Source: Streptomyces sp. WP-1
GTDB taxonomy: Bacteria > Actinomycetota > Actinomycetes > Streptomycetales > Streptomycetaceae
Length of the DNA stretch: 64,000 bases
Assembly: GCF_030450125.1 (NCBI RefSeq)
Contig: NZ_CP123923.1
Coordinates: 1,674,001-1,738,000 of the forward strand
Direction of reading: 5' to 3'
Shown: positions 17,594 through 27,998 of the stretch, one piece after another
How the letters are laid out: the number at the start of each line of letters is the position of its first letter
Position numbering within the stretch: position 1 is the first letter of the stretch
Program-made: the position numbers and the translations under genes
The notes under the pieces: model-generated
What the model saw: only the letters and a program-made list of their open reading frames with translations
Told to the model about the DNA's origin: nothing
The model's database searches: none

Positions 17594-18997
17594 CTAGGTG
17601 AGGTACTGACAGGTGGAGCGCGGGGTGTAGACGCCGTGTCCGGCGTGCCCGGTGTACTCCCGCCGGTCGATGACGGTCTCGCCGCGCGAGAGGACCGTCT
17701 CCACCCGGCCGGTGATCCGCCTGCCCTCGTAGGCCGAGTAGTCGACGTTCATGTGGTGTGTCTCGGCGGAGATCACCTGCTCCGCGTGCGGGTCGTAGAT
17801 CACCACGTCGGCGTCGGCGCCCGGGGCGATGGTGCCCTTCTTCGGGTACAGGCCGAACATCCGCGCCGGGGTGGCGCAGGCGATCTCGATCCAGCGGTGC
17901 CGCGAGATGTGCCCGTTGACCACGGCCTGGTGGAGGAGGTCCATGCGGTTCTCCACGCCCGGCATTCCGTTGGGGATCCTGGAGAAGTCGCCGCGGCCCA
18001 GCTCCTTCTGCCCGCTGAAGCAGAACGGGCAGTGGTCGGTGGAGACCACCTGGAGGTCGTTGGTGCGCAGCCCCCGCCAGAGCGCCGCCTGGTGCTCCCT
18101 GGGCCGCAGGGGCGTGGAGCACACGTACTTGGCGCCCTCGAAATCGGGCTCGGCGAGGTTGTCGGTGGACAGGAACAGGTACTGCGGGCAGGTCTCGCCG
18201 AACACGTTCAGCCCGTCGTCGCGGGCCCGCGTCAGCTCGGCGAGCGCCTCGGCGGCCGAGACGTGGACGACGTACAGCGGCGCGCCCGCGACCTGGGCGA
18301 GCCGGATGGCGCGGTGCGTGGCCTCGGCCTCCAGCAGGGCCTTGCGGACCTCGCCGTGGTGGCGCGGGTCGGTCTCGCCGCGGGCGAGGGCCTGTTCGAC
18401 CAGGACGTCGATGGCGATGCCGTTCTCGGCGTGCATCATGATCAGGCCGCCGTTGCCGGCGGCGCGCTGCATGGCGCGCAGGATCTGGCCGTCGTCGGAG
18501 TAGAACACCCCGGGGTAGGCCATGAACTGCTTGAAGGAGGTCACGCCCTCCTCGATCAGCAGGTCCATCTCCTTGAGCGTCTCCTCGTTCACATCGGAGA
18601 CGATCATGTGGAAGGCGTAGTCGATCGCGCAGTTGCCCTCGGCCTTCTGGTGCCAGGCGTCCAGGCCCTCGCGCAGGGTGCGGCCGACGCTCTGGATGGC
18701 GAAGTCCACGATGGTGGTCGTGCCGCCCCAGGCTGCGGCGCGGGTGCCGGTCTCGAAGGTGTCGGAGGCGTAGGTGCCGCCGAAGGGCATCTCCATGTGG
18801 GTGTGGCCGTCGACGCCGCCGGGGATGACGTATTTCCCGGTGGCGTCGATGGTCAGGTCGGCGGTGAGCGCGGCGGCGGCGGGGGTGCCGGAGGCCGCGA
18901 GGGCGGCGATGCGGCCGTCCTCGATGAGGACGTCGGCGTGGGTCTCGTCGGATGCGGTGACGACGAGACCACCGCGGATGATTTTTCGGCCGGTCAC
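17594..18997 (-). CDS. hydA: Dihydropyrimidinase/D-hydantoinase
   Basis: This 467-residue amidohydrolase opens hydantoin or dihydropyrimidine rings to N-carbamoyl acids. The binuclear metal site is complete: His65 and His67 in GHTHMEM, carbamylated Lys156 in TSFKQFMAYPG, His189 in MMHAEN, His245 in VVHVSA and Asp321 in STDHCPF. Length matches the family. It is flanked by an amidohydrolase that would cleave the carbamoyl product and by an NCS1 permease, which fits a complete ring-opening pathway. The gap to the LLM gene is 11 bases, indicating co-transcription. Confidence 0.93.
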   Translation of the reverse strand: MTGRKIIRGGLVVTASDETHADVLIEDGRIAALAASGTPAAAALTADLTIDATGKYVIPGGVDGHTHMEMPFGGTYASDTFETGTRAAAWGGTTTIVDFAIQSVGRTLREGLDAWHQKAEGNCAIDYAFHMIVSDVNEETLKEMDLLIEEGVTSFKQFMAYPGVFYSDDGQILRAMQRAAGNGGLIMMHAENGIAIDVLVEQALARGETDPRHHGEVRKALLEAEATHRAIRLAQVAGAPLYVVHVSAAEALAELTRARDDGLNVFGETCPQYLFLSTDNLAEPDFEGAKYVCSTPLRPREHQAALWRGLRTNDLQVVSTDHCPFCFSGQKELGRGDFSRIPNGMPGVENRMDLLHQAVVNGHISRHRWIEIACATPARMFGLYPKKGTIAPGADADVVIYDPHAEQVISAETHHMNVDYSAYEGRRITGRVETVLSRGETVIDRREYTGHAGHGVYTPRSTCQYLT

Positions 18998-19102
18998 TTG
19001 GTCCTCTCTCGTGGTCGGCTGCGGGTGAGTTGTGGTGGCTCGCGCCCACGCGGCGGTAGCCGCACATCGGGTACCGTCCCGCGCCCCTTCGGGACGCGGC
19101 GC

Positions 19103-19945
19103 CTACGGCGCCGTCAGCGGGCCGTACGCGCCCGGGGCGCGGTCGCGGTAGAACTGCCAGCGGTCGCGGACCTCGCGGAGTTTGGCCATGTCCAGGTCGC
19201 GGACGACCAGTTCGGTCTCCTTGTCGCTCGCGACCTCGCCGACGTACTGGGCCTCGGGGTCCACGAAGTAGGTCGTGCCGTAGAAGTCGTTGTCGCCCAG
19301 GTCCTCCACGCCGACCCGGTTGATCGCGCCGACGAAGTACTCGTTGGCGGCGGCCGCGGCCGGCTGCTCCAGCTGCCAGAGGTACTTGGACAGACCCCGG
19401 GAGGTGGCCGAGGGGTTGAAGACGATCTCGGCGCCTTCGAGGCCGAGCGCCCGCCAGCCCTCGGGGAAGTGGCGGTCGTAGCAGATGTAGACGCCGACCC
19501 TGCCGACGGCGGTCTCGAAGACGGGCCAGCCGCTGTTGCCCGGCCGGAAGTAGAACTTCTCCCAGAATCCCCGCACTTGGGGGATGTGGGTCTTGCGGTA
19601 CTTGCCGAGGTAGCTGCCGTCCGCGTCGATCACGGCGGCGGTGTTGTAGAGGACGCCCGGCTGCTCCTCCTCGTACATCGGCAGGATCAGTACGATGCCG
19701 AGGGCGCGGGCGAGCGACTGGAAGCGCTGGACGGTCGGACCCTCGGGGATCCGCTCGGCGTAGTCGTAGAACGCCTTGTCCTGGACCTGGCAGAAGTAGG
19801 GGCCGTAAAACAGCTCCTGGAAGCACAGGACTTGGGCCCCCTGCGCGGCCGCGTCGCGGACCGCCTGCTCGTGGACCTGGATCATGGATTCCTTGTCGCC
19901 GGTCCAGGCCGTCTGGAAGAGGGCGGCACGGATCACTCGGCTCAT
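19103..19945 (-). CDS. Nitrilase-superfamily N-carbamoyl amidohydrolase (beta-ureidopropionase type)
   Basis: This 280-residue enzyme has the complete nitrilase triad: Glu44 in CFQELFYGPYF, Lys118 in KYRKTHIPQ and Cys155 in YICYDRHFPEGW. GFWEKFYFRPGN and NRVG match N-carbamoylputrescine/N-carbamoyl-beta-alanine amidases. It lies upstream of the hydantoinase in the same direction, so it most likely hydrolyses the N-carbamoyl product to amino acid, CO2 and ammonia. A second copy of identical length lies at 23018-23860 beside an aminotransferase. Confidence 0.9.
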   Translation of the reverse strand: MSRVIRAALFQTAWTGDKESMIQVHEQAVRDAAAQGAQVLCFQELFYGPYFCQVQDKAFYDYAERIPEGPTVQRFQSLARALGIVLILPMYEEEQPGVLYNTAAVIDADGSYLGKYRKTHIPQVRGFWEKFYFRPGNSGWPVFETAVGRVGVYICYDRHFPEGWRALGLEGAEIVFNPSATSRGLSKYLWQLEQPAAAAANEYFVGAINRVGVEDLGDNDFYGTTYFVDPEAQYVGEVASDKETELVVRDLDMAKLREVRDRWQFYRDRAPGAYGPLTAP

Positions 19946-20100
19946 CGGGACCTCCGGTAGCTGGGTGTGCGGTGAGCCTAGGAAGCGGGCGGGCCGGCTT
20001 CGACGGGCAGCGTGTCACGTCCCCGGGCGTCTCGCGTGCCACCGTGTCATGTCTGCGCGGGCCCATGTTTCACCGCCGTTTTCCCAGGTGGTCACAGGTT

Positions 20101-21678
20101 TCAGCGTTGTTGCGCGTCATGCGCGAGCAGCGCGATGTGCACGGAGGCCGCCTGTTCGAAGTCGTCCAGGTCGACGCCGAGGCGGCCCTGTATGGCCTCC
20201 AGGCGGCGATAGAGCGCGGGCCGGGAGACATGGTGGAGCCGGGCGGTGCGGGACTTGTTGCGGCCGGTGGCGAGGTAGGTGCGCAGCACTTCGAGCAACT
20301 CGGGCTCGGCCCCGCGCAGCAGCCCGTCCAACTCCCGTTCCGCGAACGACTGCACATGCGGGTTCTCCCGCAACAGCCGTACGAGCCCCCGCAGATGGAC
20401 GTCCTTGAGGCGGACGACGGCGGGCAGGCCGAGGGCGGCGGCGGAGCCTGCGACGGCCTCGGCGACATGGCGGGCCTCGCGCAGTCCCGCGGGCACCTCG
20501 TCCCAGCCGGTGCGCGGGTCGGCGGCGGCGACCACGGCGTCCGGCCGCCCGGTGCCCTCCCGCAGCCGGGCCGCGAAGAGCGCGGTGAGGGCGTCGGCGG
20601 GCCGGTCGCGCGGCAGGCTGAGCAGTACGGCGGTCACTCCGTCGGCCAGTTCGGCGGCGAGCCCGGACAGGCCCAGCACCCGCAACAGCCGGTCCAGTAC
20701 GGCGGGTTCGGCGCCCGGGACGACGAGTGGCACGAAGGTGCGCAGATTGACCGGCAGCCCGGCGGCGCGGGCGCGCGGCAGCAATTGGCGGGCCGGTACG
20801 ACACCGGAGACGAGGTCGGTGAGCAGGCTCTGCGCGGACTGCTCCTCCCAGCTCAGCGCGGAGCCGCCGAGCATGCGGTGCAGCACCAGGGCCTCGGCGG
20901 CGCGGTCGGCGAGCAGCCGTCCGGTGGCCGTCTCGCCCCGGTAGCCGCACAGCAGCAGCCTCCCCCAGCGCTCGCCGCGGCCGCCGAGTTCGGCGCTGAT
21001 CCAGGCGTCCAGGGCGCCGCCGCCGGCCTGCCGGGCGACCCGCTCCCAGTCGCGCAGCACGTCGTCCACGGCGGAGCGCTCCCCCGCCGTGGCGAGGACG
21101 CGGTGGGCGAGGTTGGTGAGGACGACGGGGCAGGCGCTGTGCCGGGCGACCTCGTCGAGCAGCCGCTGGAGCGGGGCGCCCGCCGTGATCAGCGCGGTGA
21201 GGTCGGTGCGGACCGCCTCGGACAGGCTGACGGCCGCGAACTTGCGCCGTACCAGCCGGGACTGCACCTCCTCGGTCAGCTCGGCGAAGGGGAAGGGCCG
21301 GTGCAGCACGACCAGGGGCAGGCCGCAGCGTTCGGCGGCGCGGCGCATCACCTCGGGCGGGGCGGGGAAGGCCCGCCCGAGGCCGAGGACCACGGCGGCG
21401 GCCTCGGCGCGGTGCAGGGACCTTATGTACTCGGCCTGCCGGGTCTCGTCCCCGGCGAGCAGCACGCCGGTGGTGAGCACCATCTCGCCGCCGGTGAGCA
21501 TCACGCCCACGTCGGCGGCCTCGGCGACATGCACCCAGCGCACCGCCCGGTCGAGGCCGCCGGCGCCGGCCACCACCTCGGGTTCCCCGGCGAGCACCCG
21601 TTCCAGCGTGAGCACCTGGCGCACGGAGAGGGCGGGTTCCGGCGGGGCGGCGGGACGGGAGGCGGAGGTGGTGGTCAT
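20101..21678 (-). CDS. PucR-family transcriptional regulator
   Basis: The protein has 525 residues. The N-terminal PucR domain (SVRQVLTLERVLAGEPEVVAG through WVHVAEAADVG) is followed by a GGDEF-like middle region and the C-terminal PucR helix-turn-helix (LRTYLATGRNKSRTARLHHVSRPALYRR). PucR-type proteins control purine, allantoin and pyrimidine catabolism. It sits between two halves of the catabolic cluster and probably senses a pathway intermediate. ATG 21678 lies about 57 bases downstream of the aminotransferase stop, so it may be co-transcribed with that gene. Confidence 0.92.
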   Translation of the reverse strand: MTTTSASRPAAPPEPALSVRQVLTLERVLAGEPEVVAGAGGLDRAVRWVHVAEAADVGVMLTGGEMVLTTGVLLAGDETRQAEYIRSLHRAEAAAVVLGLGRAFPAPPEVMRRAAERCGLPLVVLHRPFPFAELTEEVQSRLVRRKFAAVSLSEAVRTDLTALITAGAPLQRLLDEVARHSACPVVLTNLAHRVLATAGERSAVDDVLRDWERVARQAGGGALDAWISAELGGRGERWGRLLLCGYRGETATGRLLADRAAEALVLHRMLGGSALSWEEQSAQSLLTDLVSGVVPARQLLPRARAAGLPVNLRTFVPLVVPGAEPAVLDRLLRVLGLSGLAAELADGVTAVLLSLPRDRPADALTALFAARLREGTGRPDAVVAAADPRTGWDEVPAGLREARHVAEAVAGSAAALGLPAVVRLKDVHLRGLVRLLRENPHVQSFAERELDGLLRGAEPELLEVLRTYLATGRNKSRTARLHHVSRPALYRRLEAIQGRLGVDLDDFEQAASVHIALLAHDAQQR

Positions 21679-21734
21679 GGCCGTATCCCCTTGCTCGGCA
21701 GTGCCAGGTGTCCCCTTGGTGTCGTACGCGTTTG

Positions 21735-23021
21735 TTACGCGTAGGCGCTCCTGAGCGCGTCCTCCAGGACGGCGGCGCCCTCCTCGGCCTCCGCGACGGT
21801 CAGCGACAGCGGCGGGGCGACGCGCAGCGCGCTGGTGTCGTGGCCGCCGCCCTTGCCGATGAGCAGGCCACCGGCGCGGGCCGCCTCCAGGACGGCGGCG
21901 GCCGCCTGCGGATCGGCCTCGTCGGTGCCCGGCTTCGCCAGCTCGATGCCGATCATCAGCCCGCGCCCGCGGACCTCCCGCACCCCGGGCAGCTGGGCGG
22001 CGACGGCCCGCAGCCGCTCGATGAGCAGGCCGCCGACCCGGCGGGCGTTGCCCTGGAGGTCGTGGTCGAGGAGGTAGGCGAGGTTGGCGAGACCCGCGGC
22101 CATGGTGAGCTGGGTGCCGCCGAAGGTGGAGATGCTGTTGGCGTCCAGGCAGTTCATGAGTTCGGCGCGGGCGATGACACCGCCGATGGAGGCGCCGTTG
22201 CCGATGCCCTTGGCGAAGGTGACGATGTCCGGCGGGCCGCTCGCGGCGTGCGCCCCCCAGCCCCAGAAGTGGTCGCCGGTGCGGCCCCAGCCGGTCTGCA
22301 CCTCGTCGGAGATCCACAGGACACCGCGTTCCCGCAGCACCTCGCGGAAGTCGGCGTACAGCCCGTCGGGCGGCGAGGTGAACCCGCCGACGCCCTGGAT
22401 GGGTTCGGCGATCAGCGCGGCCGGGGGCCGGGTGTGGCCGAGGACGTCTTTCAGGTCGGCGACGCAGGCGTCGGTGAAGGCGCGGTCGTCCAGGTGCGCG
22501 AAGGGGCCCCGGGTGCGGACGCCGCCGTGCACGTAGAGGGTCTGTAGCGGGGACAGCGAGGTCGGGGACCAGGTGCGGTTGCCGGTGATGCCGACGGTGG
22601 AGAAGGAGCGGCCGTGGTAGCTGTTGCGCATGGCCAGGACGGTGTTGCTGCGCCGGTACGTGGTGGCGAGCAGCAGGGCGGTGTCGTTGGCCTCGGTGCC
22701 GGAGGTGGTGAAGAAGACGCGGGCGTCGGGGATGTTGCTCACCTGGGCGATGCGCTCGGCGAGGTCCACCATCGGGCGGTTGAGGTAGAGGGTCGAGGAG
22801 TGCAGGATGCGCCCGGCCTGTTCGCCGACCGCCTTGGTGACCTCGGGCAGCGCGTGCGCGGTCATGGTGGTGAGGATGCCGCCGAAGAAGTCCAGGTAGC
22901 GGTTGCCGTCGGAGTCCCAGACGTGGCGGCCCTCGCCGTGGGTGATCTCGATCGGGTCGTCGTAGTAGAGGGCGAGCCAGTCGGGCATCACCCTGCGGTG
23001 GCGGGAGTAGAGGTCGCTCAC
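21735..23021 (-). CDS. Class III PLP-dependent aminotransferase
   Basis: This 428-residue fold-type I transaminase shows FFTTSGTEANDTALLLA, ISDEVQTGWGRTGDHFW (PLP-binding Asp) and the Schiff-base lysine in VTFAKGIGNG. It resembles aspartate-aminotransferase-family/AGXT2-type enzymes that transaminate beta-alanine or 3-aminoisobutyrate. In context it would convert the beta-amino acid released from N-carbamoyl-beta-alanine to a semialdehyde. GTG 23021 overlaps the stop of the upstream amidohydrolase by four bases (GTGA), indicating translational coupling. Confidence 0.92.
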   Translation of the reverse strand: MSDLYSRHRRVMPDWLALYYDDPIEITHGEGRHVWDSDGNRYLDFFGGILTTMTAHALPEVTKAVGEQAGRILHSSTLYLNRPMVDLAERIAQVSNIPDARVFFTTSGTEANDTALLLATTYRRSNTVLAMRNSYHGRSFSTVGITGNRTWSPTSLSPLQTLYVHGGVRTRGPFAHLDDRAFTDACVADLKDVLGHTRPPAALIAEPIQGVGGFTSPPDGLYADFREVLRERGVLWISDEVQTGWGRTGDHFWGWGAHAASGPPDIVTFAKGIGNGASIGGVIARAELMNCLDANSISTFGGTQLTMAAGLANLAYLLDHDLQGNARRVGGLLIERLRAVAAQLPGVREVRGRGLMIGIELAKPGTDEADPQAAAAVLEAARAGGLLIGKGGGHDTSALRVAPPLSLTVAEAEEGAAVLEDALRSAYA

Positions 23022-23860
23022 GGCTGCACCAGCCCTTCGTAGGCGTCGGGACGGCGGTCGCGGTAGAAGGCCCACTGCTGCCGTACGTCGTCGATGAGTG
23101 CGAAGTCCAGGTCGCGGACGAGGAGTTCCTCACCCTCGTCGCCCGCGGTCTCGCCGACGAACCGGCCGCGGGGGTCCACGAAGTACGACGTGCCGTAGAA
23201 GTCGTTGGTCCCGTACTCCTCCTGGCCCACCCGGTTGATGGCGGCGACGAAGTACTCGTTGGCGACGGCCGCGGCGGGCTGCTCCAGCTGCCAGAGGTGG
23301 GCGGACAGGCCCCGGTGGGTGGCGGCGGGGTTGTACACCAACTGGGCGCCTCCGAGGCCGAGTTGCCGCCAGCCCTCGGGGAAGTGGCGGTCGTAGCAGA
23401 TGTAGACGCCGACCTTGCCGACGGCGGTCCCGAAGACGGGCCAGCCCATGTTGCCGGGGCGGAAGTAGTACTTCTCCCAGAAGCCCTCGACCTGGGGGAT
23501 GTGGTGCTTGCGGTATTTGCCGAGGTAGGTGCCGTCGGCGTCGATCACGGCGGCGGTGTTGTAGTAGAACCCGGACCGCTCGACCTCGAACACCGGCGCG
23601 ACGATCACCATCCCGGTCTCCCGCGCGAGGTCTCGCATCCGCCGTACGGTCGGCCCGTCGGGCACGGGCTCGGCCCACCGGAAGTGCTCCCGGTCCTGGA
23701 CCTGGCAGAAGTAGGGGGCGTTGAACACCTCCTGGAACCCGATGATCCGCGCGCCCCGCCGGGCCGCCTCCCGGGCGTGCTCCTCGTGTTTCGCCACCAT
23801 GGACTCGGTGTCGCCGGTCCAGGTGGCCTGGACCAGCGCGGCGCGGACGACGTCGGCCAT
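23018..23860 (-). CDS. Second nitrilase-superfamily N-carbamoyl amidohydrolase
   Basis: Its 280 residues make it exactly the same length as the copy at 19103-19945, with the triad at identical positions (Glu44 in GFQEVFNAPYF, Lys118 in KYRKHHIPQ, Cys155 in YICYDRHFPEGW). It therefore looks like a paralogue from a duplication, now partnered with the aminotransferase. ATG 23860 is preferred because AAGGAG lies about 6 bases upstream; ATG 23878 has no ribosome site. Both copies probably act on N-carbamoyl-beta-amino acids, perhaps with different side chains. Confidence 0.9.
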   Translation of the reverse strand: MADVVRAALVQATWTGDTESMVAKHEEHAREAARRGARIIGFQEVFNAPYFCQVQDREHFRWAEPVPDGPTVRRMRDLARETGMVIVAPVFEVERSGFYYNTAAVIDADGTYLGKYRKHHIPQVEGFWEKYYFRPGNMGWPVFGTAVGKVGVYICYDRHFPEGWRQLGLGGAQLVYNPAATHRGLSAHLWQLEQPAAAVANEYFVAAINRVGQEEYGTNDFYGTSYFVDPRGRFVGETAGDEGEELLVRDLDFALIDDVRQQWAFYRDRRPDAYEGLVQP

Positions 23861-23887
23861 GAGCCGCTCCTTCGACATGACGTCAGA

Positions 23888-23919
23888 GCCTCTACGCCCG
23901 TAGAGCAGGCCGTAGAGGC
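23888..23919. promoter_or_regulatory. CTCTACG inverted-repeat operator upstream of the amidohydrolase-aminotransferase operon
   Basis: GCCTCTACG (23888-23896) is matched by the inverted CGTAGAGGC (23911-23919), and an additional CGTAGAG lies at 23899-23905 giving a tight palindrome CTCTACG-CC-CGTAGAG. Three half-sites lie within 60 bases of the ATG at 23860. This is a good candidate operator for the PucR regulator encoded downstream. Confidence 0.6.
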
Positions 23920-24083
23920 ACGAACGTAAGCCTCCTGGGCCGCCTTGCCAAGACCATCACCGCCAACCCGCCGATTCACACTCCGGTGGGCGAGCGGGGG
24001 CTTCGGCCCTGGGCGCCGCGGGTCCGCCGCGGCTCGTCGCGCGGTTCCCCGCACCCCTGGCGGGGCGCTTGAGCGCCGTTCGT

Positions 24084-24335
24084 TCAGATGGCGACCAGCG
24101 CGCAGTGCACCGCCAGGTCGTCCATCGACAGGCCGAGCACTCGCGCCAGCGCCGCCACCGTGAAGAACGCCGGGGTCGGGGCGCGGCCGGTCTCGATCTT
24201 GCGGAGGGTCTCGGCCGAGACGCCCGCCGCGGCGGCGACCTCGACCATGCTGCGGTCACCGCGCGCCTCGCGCAGCAGCCGGCCGAGCCGCTCGCCGCGC
24301 TCGTGCTCTTCGGGGGTGAGGGGGGTGCGCACCAT
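24084..24335 (-). CDS. Small XRE-family transcriptional regulator
   Basis: This 83-residue protein is almost entirely a Cro/C1 helix-turn-helix domain: LGRLLREARGDRSMVEVAAA then GVSAETLRKIETGRAPTPAF and a TVAALARVLGLSMDDL tail. It is divergent from methionine aminopeptidase with 88 bases between them, where two CAAATACCG repeats and an ATACCGGTAT palindrome lie. It probably represses itself and the peptidase gene. ATG 24335 is used; the longer frame to 24365 crosses the likely promoter. Confidence 0.88.
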   Translation of the reverse strand: MVRTPLTPEEHERGERLGRLLREARGDRSMVEVAAAAGVSAETLRKIETGRAPTPAFFTVAALARVLGLSMDDLAVHCALVAI

Positions 24336-24366
24336 GCGTCCATTGTGCCCGCCGCGCTCCCCCATT

Positions 24367-24416
24367 CAAATACCGCCTGCCCTCGCGCGGGACCCCAATA
24401 CAAATACCGGTATAGT
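24367..24416 (+). promoter_or_regulatory. Promoter/operator between the XRE gene and map, likely leaderless
   Basis: CAAATACCG occurs at 24367-24375 and 24401-24409, and ATACCGGTAT (24404-24413) is a perfect palindrome. A good -10 hexamer TATAGT lies at 24411-24416, only 7 bases before the ATG at 24424. A transcript would therefore start at or next to the ATG, and no Shine-Dalgarno sequence fits in the gap. Confidence 0.6.
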
Positions 24417-24423
24417 AATTGGC

Positions 24424-25200
24424 ATGGTGGAACTGAAGACGGACGCGTCCGTCGACGCGATGCATGCCGCGGGCCAGGTCGTCGGGCAGGCCCTGAGTGC
24501 CGTACGCAAGGTGGCGGACGTGGGGGTCTCGCTGCTGGAGCTGGACGAGGTCGCACGGGAGGTGCTGCGGGCGGCGGGGGCGACCTCGCCCTTCCTCGGG
24601 TACCGCCCGTCCTTCGCCCCGACCCCGTTCCCCGCGGTGATCTGCGCCTCGGTGAACGACGCGATCGTGCACGGCATCCCCACCGGGTACCGGCTGCGCG
24701 ACGGCGACCTGGTCTCGATCGACTGCGGGGCCCTGCTGGACGGCTGGGCCGGCGACTCGGCGATCAGCTTCACGGTGGGCCGCGCGCGCCCCGAGGACGT
24801 ACGGCTGGTCGGCACCGCCGAGCGGGCCCTGGCGGCCGGCATCGCGGCGGCCGTGGTCGGCAACCGCGTCGGTGACATCGCCCACGCCGTCGGCCGGGTC
24901 TGCCGTACGGCGGGCTACGGCGTCCCGCAGGACTTCGGCGGCCATGGCATCGGCCGCCGTATGCACGAGGACCCCGGCGTCCCCAACGAGGGCCGCCCCG
25001 GCCGCGGCTTCCCGCTGCGCCCCGGCCTGGTCCTGGCGATCGAGCCGATGCTGATCGGCGGCGGCCGCGACGAGTACCGCGAGGACCCCGACGGCTGGAC
25101 CCTGCGCACGACGGACGGCTCCCGCGCGGCCCACGCGGAACACACGGTGGCGATCACGGAGCGGGGTCCCCGGATCCTCACGGCACGCGTCCCGACCTGA
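24424..25200 (+). CDS. map: Methionine aminopeptidase type I
   Basis: This 258-residue metallopeptidase removes N-terminal methionine. The five metal ligands are present: Asp in SIDCGALLDGW, Asp in GWAGDSA, His in FGGHGIGRRMHE, Glu in LAIEPMLIGGG and Glu in HAEHTVAI. It lacks an N-terminal zinc-finger extension. Streptomycetes usually carry several copies, and this one is linked to a divergent XRE regulator, which suggests a conditional paralogue rather than the housekeeping gene. The ATG lies directly after a -10 box, so translation is probably leaderless. Confidence 0.93.
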   Translation: MVELKTDASVDAMHAAGQVVGQALSAVRKVADVGVSLLELDEVAREVLRAAGATSPFLGYRPSFAPTPFPAVICASVNDAIVHGIPTGYRLRDGDLVSIDCGALLDGWAGDSAISFTVGRARPEDVRLVGTAERALAAGIAAAVVGNRVGDIAHAVGRVCRTAGYGVPQDFGGHGIGRRMHEDPGVPNEGRPGRGFPLRPGLVLAIEPMLIGGGRDEYREDPDGWTLRTTDGSRAAHAEHTVAITERGPRILTARVPT

Positions 25201-25281
25201 GGGGCGCGGGGAACTGCGCGATCAACCGAGACGGACCCGCAGGCCGCCGTGCAACCGCGCTCACCCCCCCTCTTGGGCGAA

Positions 25282-25318
25282 CATGCCCACCCCCACACTT
25301 CATGCCATCGTGGGCATG
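25282..25318. promoter_or_regulatory. Inverted repeat upstream of the clpC-like gene
   Basis: CATGCCCAC (25282-25290) and GTGGGCATG (25310-25318) are perfect 9-bp inverted arms with 19 bases between, located 57 bases upstream of the clpC-like ATG. It resembles neither the HspR HAIR motif nor the ClgR consensus as I remember them. A regulator site is likely. Confidence 0.45.
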
Positions 25319-25374
25319 AGCAGCCCCACCCCGGTTACCCGGCGGAGCCACCGTCAGCGAAGGAAAGCATCGCC

Positions 25375-27930
<2,556 letters not shown>

Positions 27931-27939
27931 GACCCGTAA

Positions 27940-27978
27940 GCGAAGGTGCCGGGGGCCAGCCGCCCCCGGCACCTTCGC
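27940..27978. terminator. Bidirectional terminator hairpin between clpC-like gene and ggt
   Basis: A perfect 16-bp stem, 27940-27955 (GCGAAGGTGCCGGGGG) with 27963-27978, encloses a 7-base loop CCAGCCG. It lies 10 bases after the clpC-like stop and about 20 bases before the end of the convergent gamma-glutamyltransferase gene, so it can serve both. Confidence 0.85.
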
Positions 27979-27998
27979 GCACGTCGTGCGTACGGCTC

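Noticed and set aside
17636..19960. 774-codon plus-strand frame opposite the hydantoinase and amidohydrolase
   Set aside because: No domain is recognisable and composition is typical of antisense frames in GC-rich DNA.
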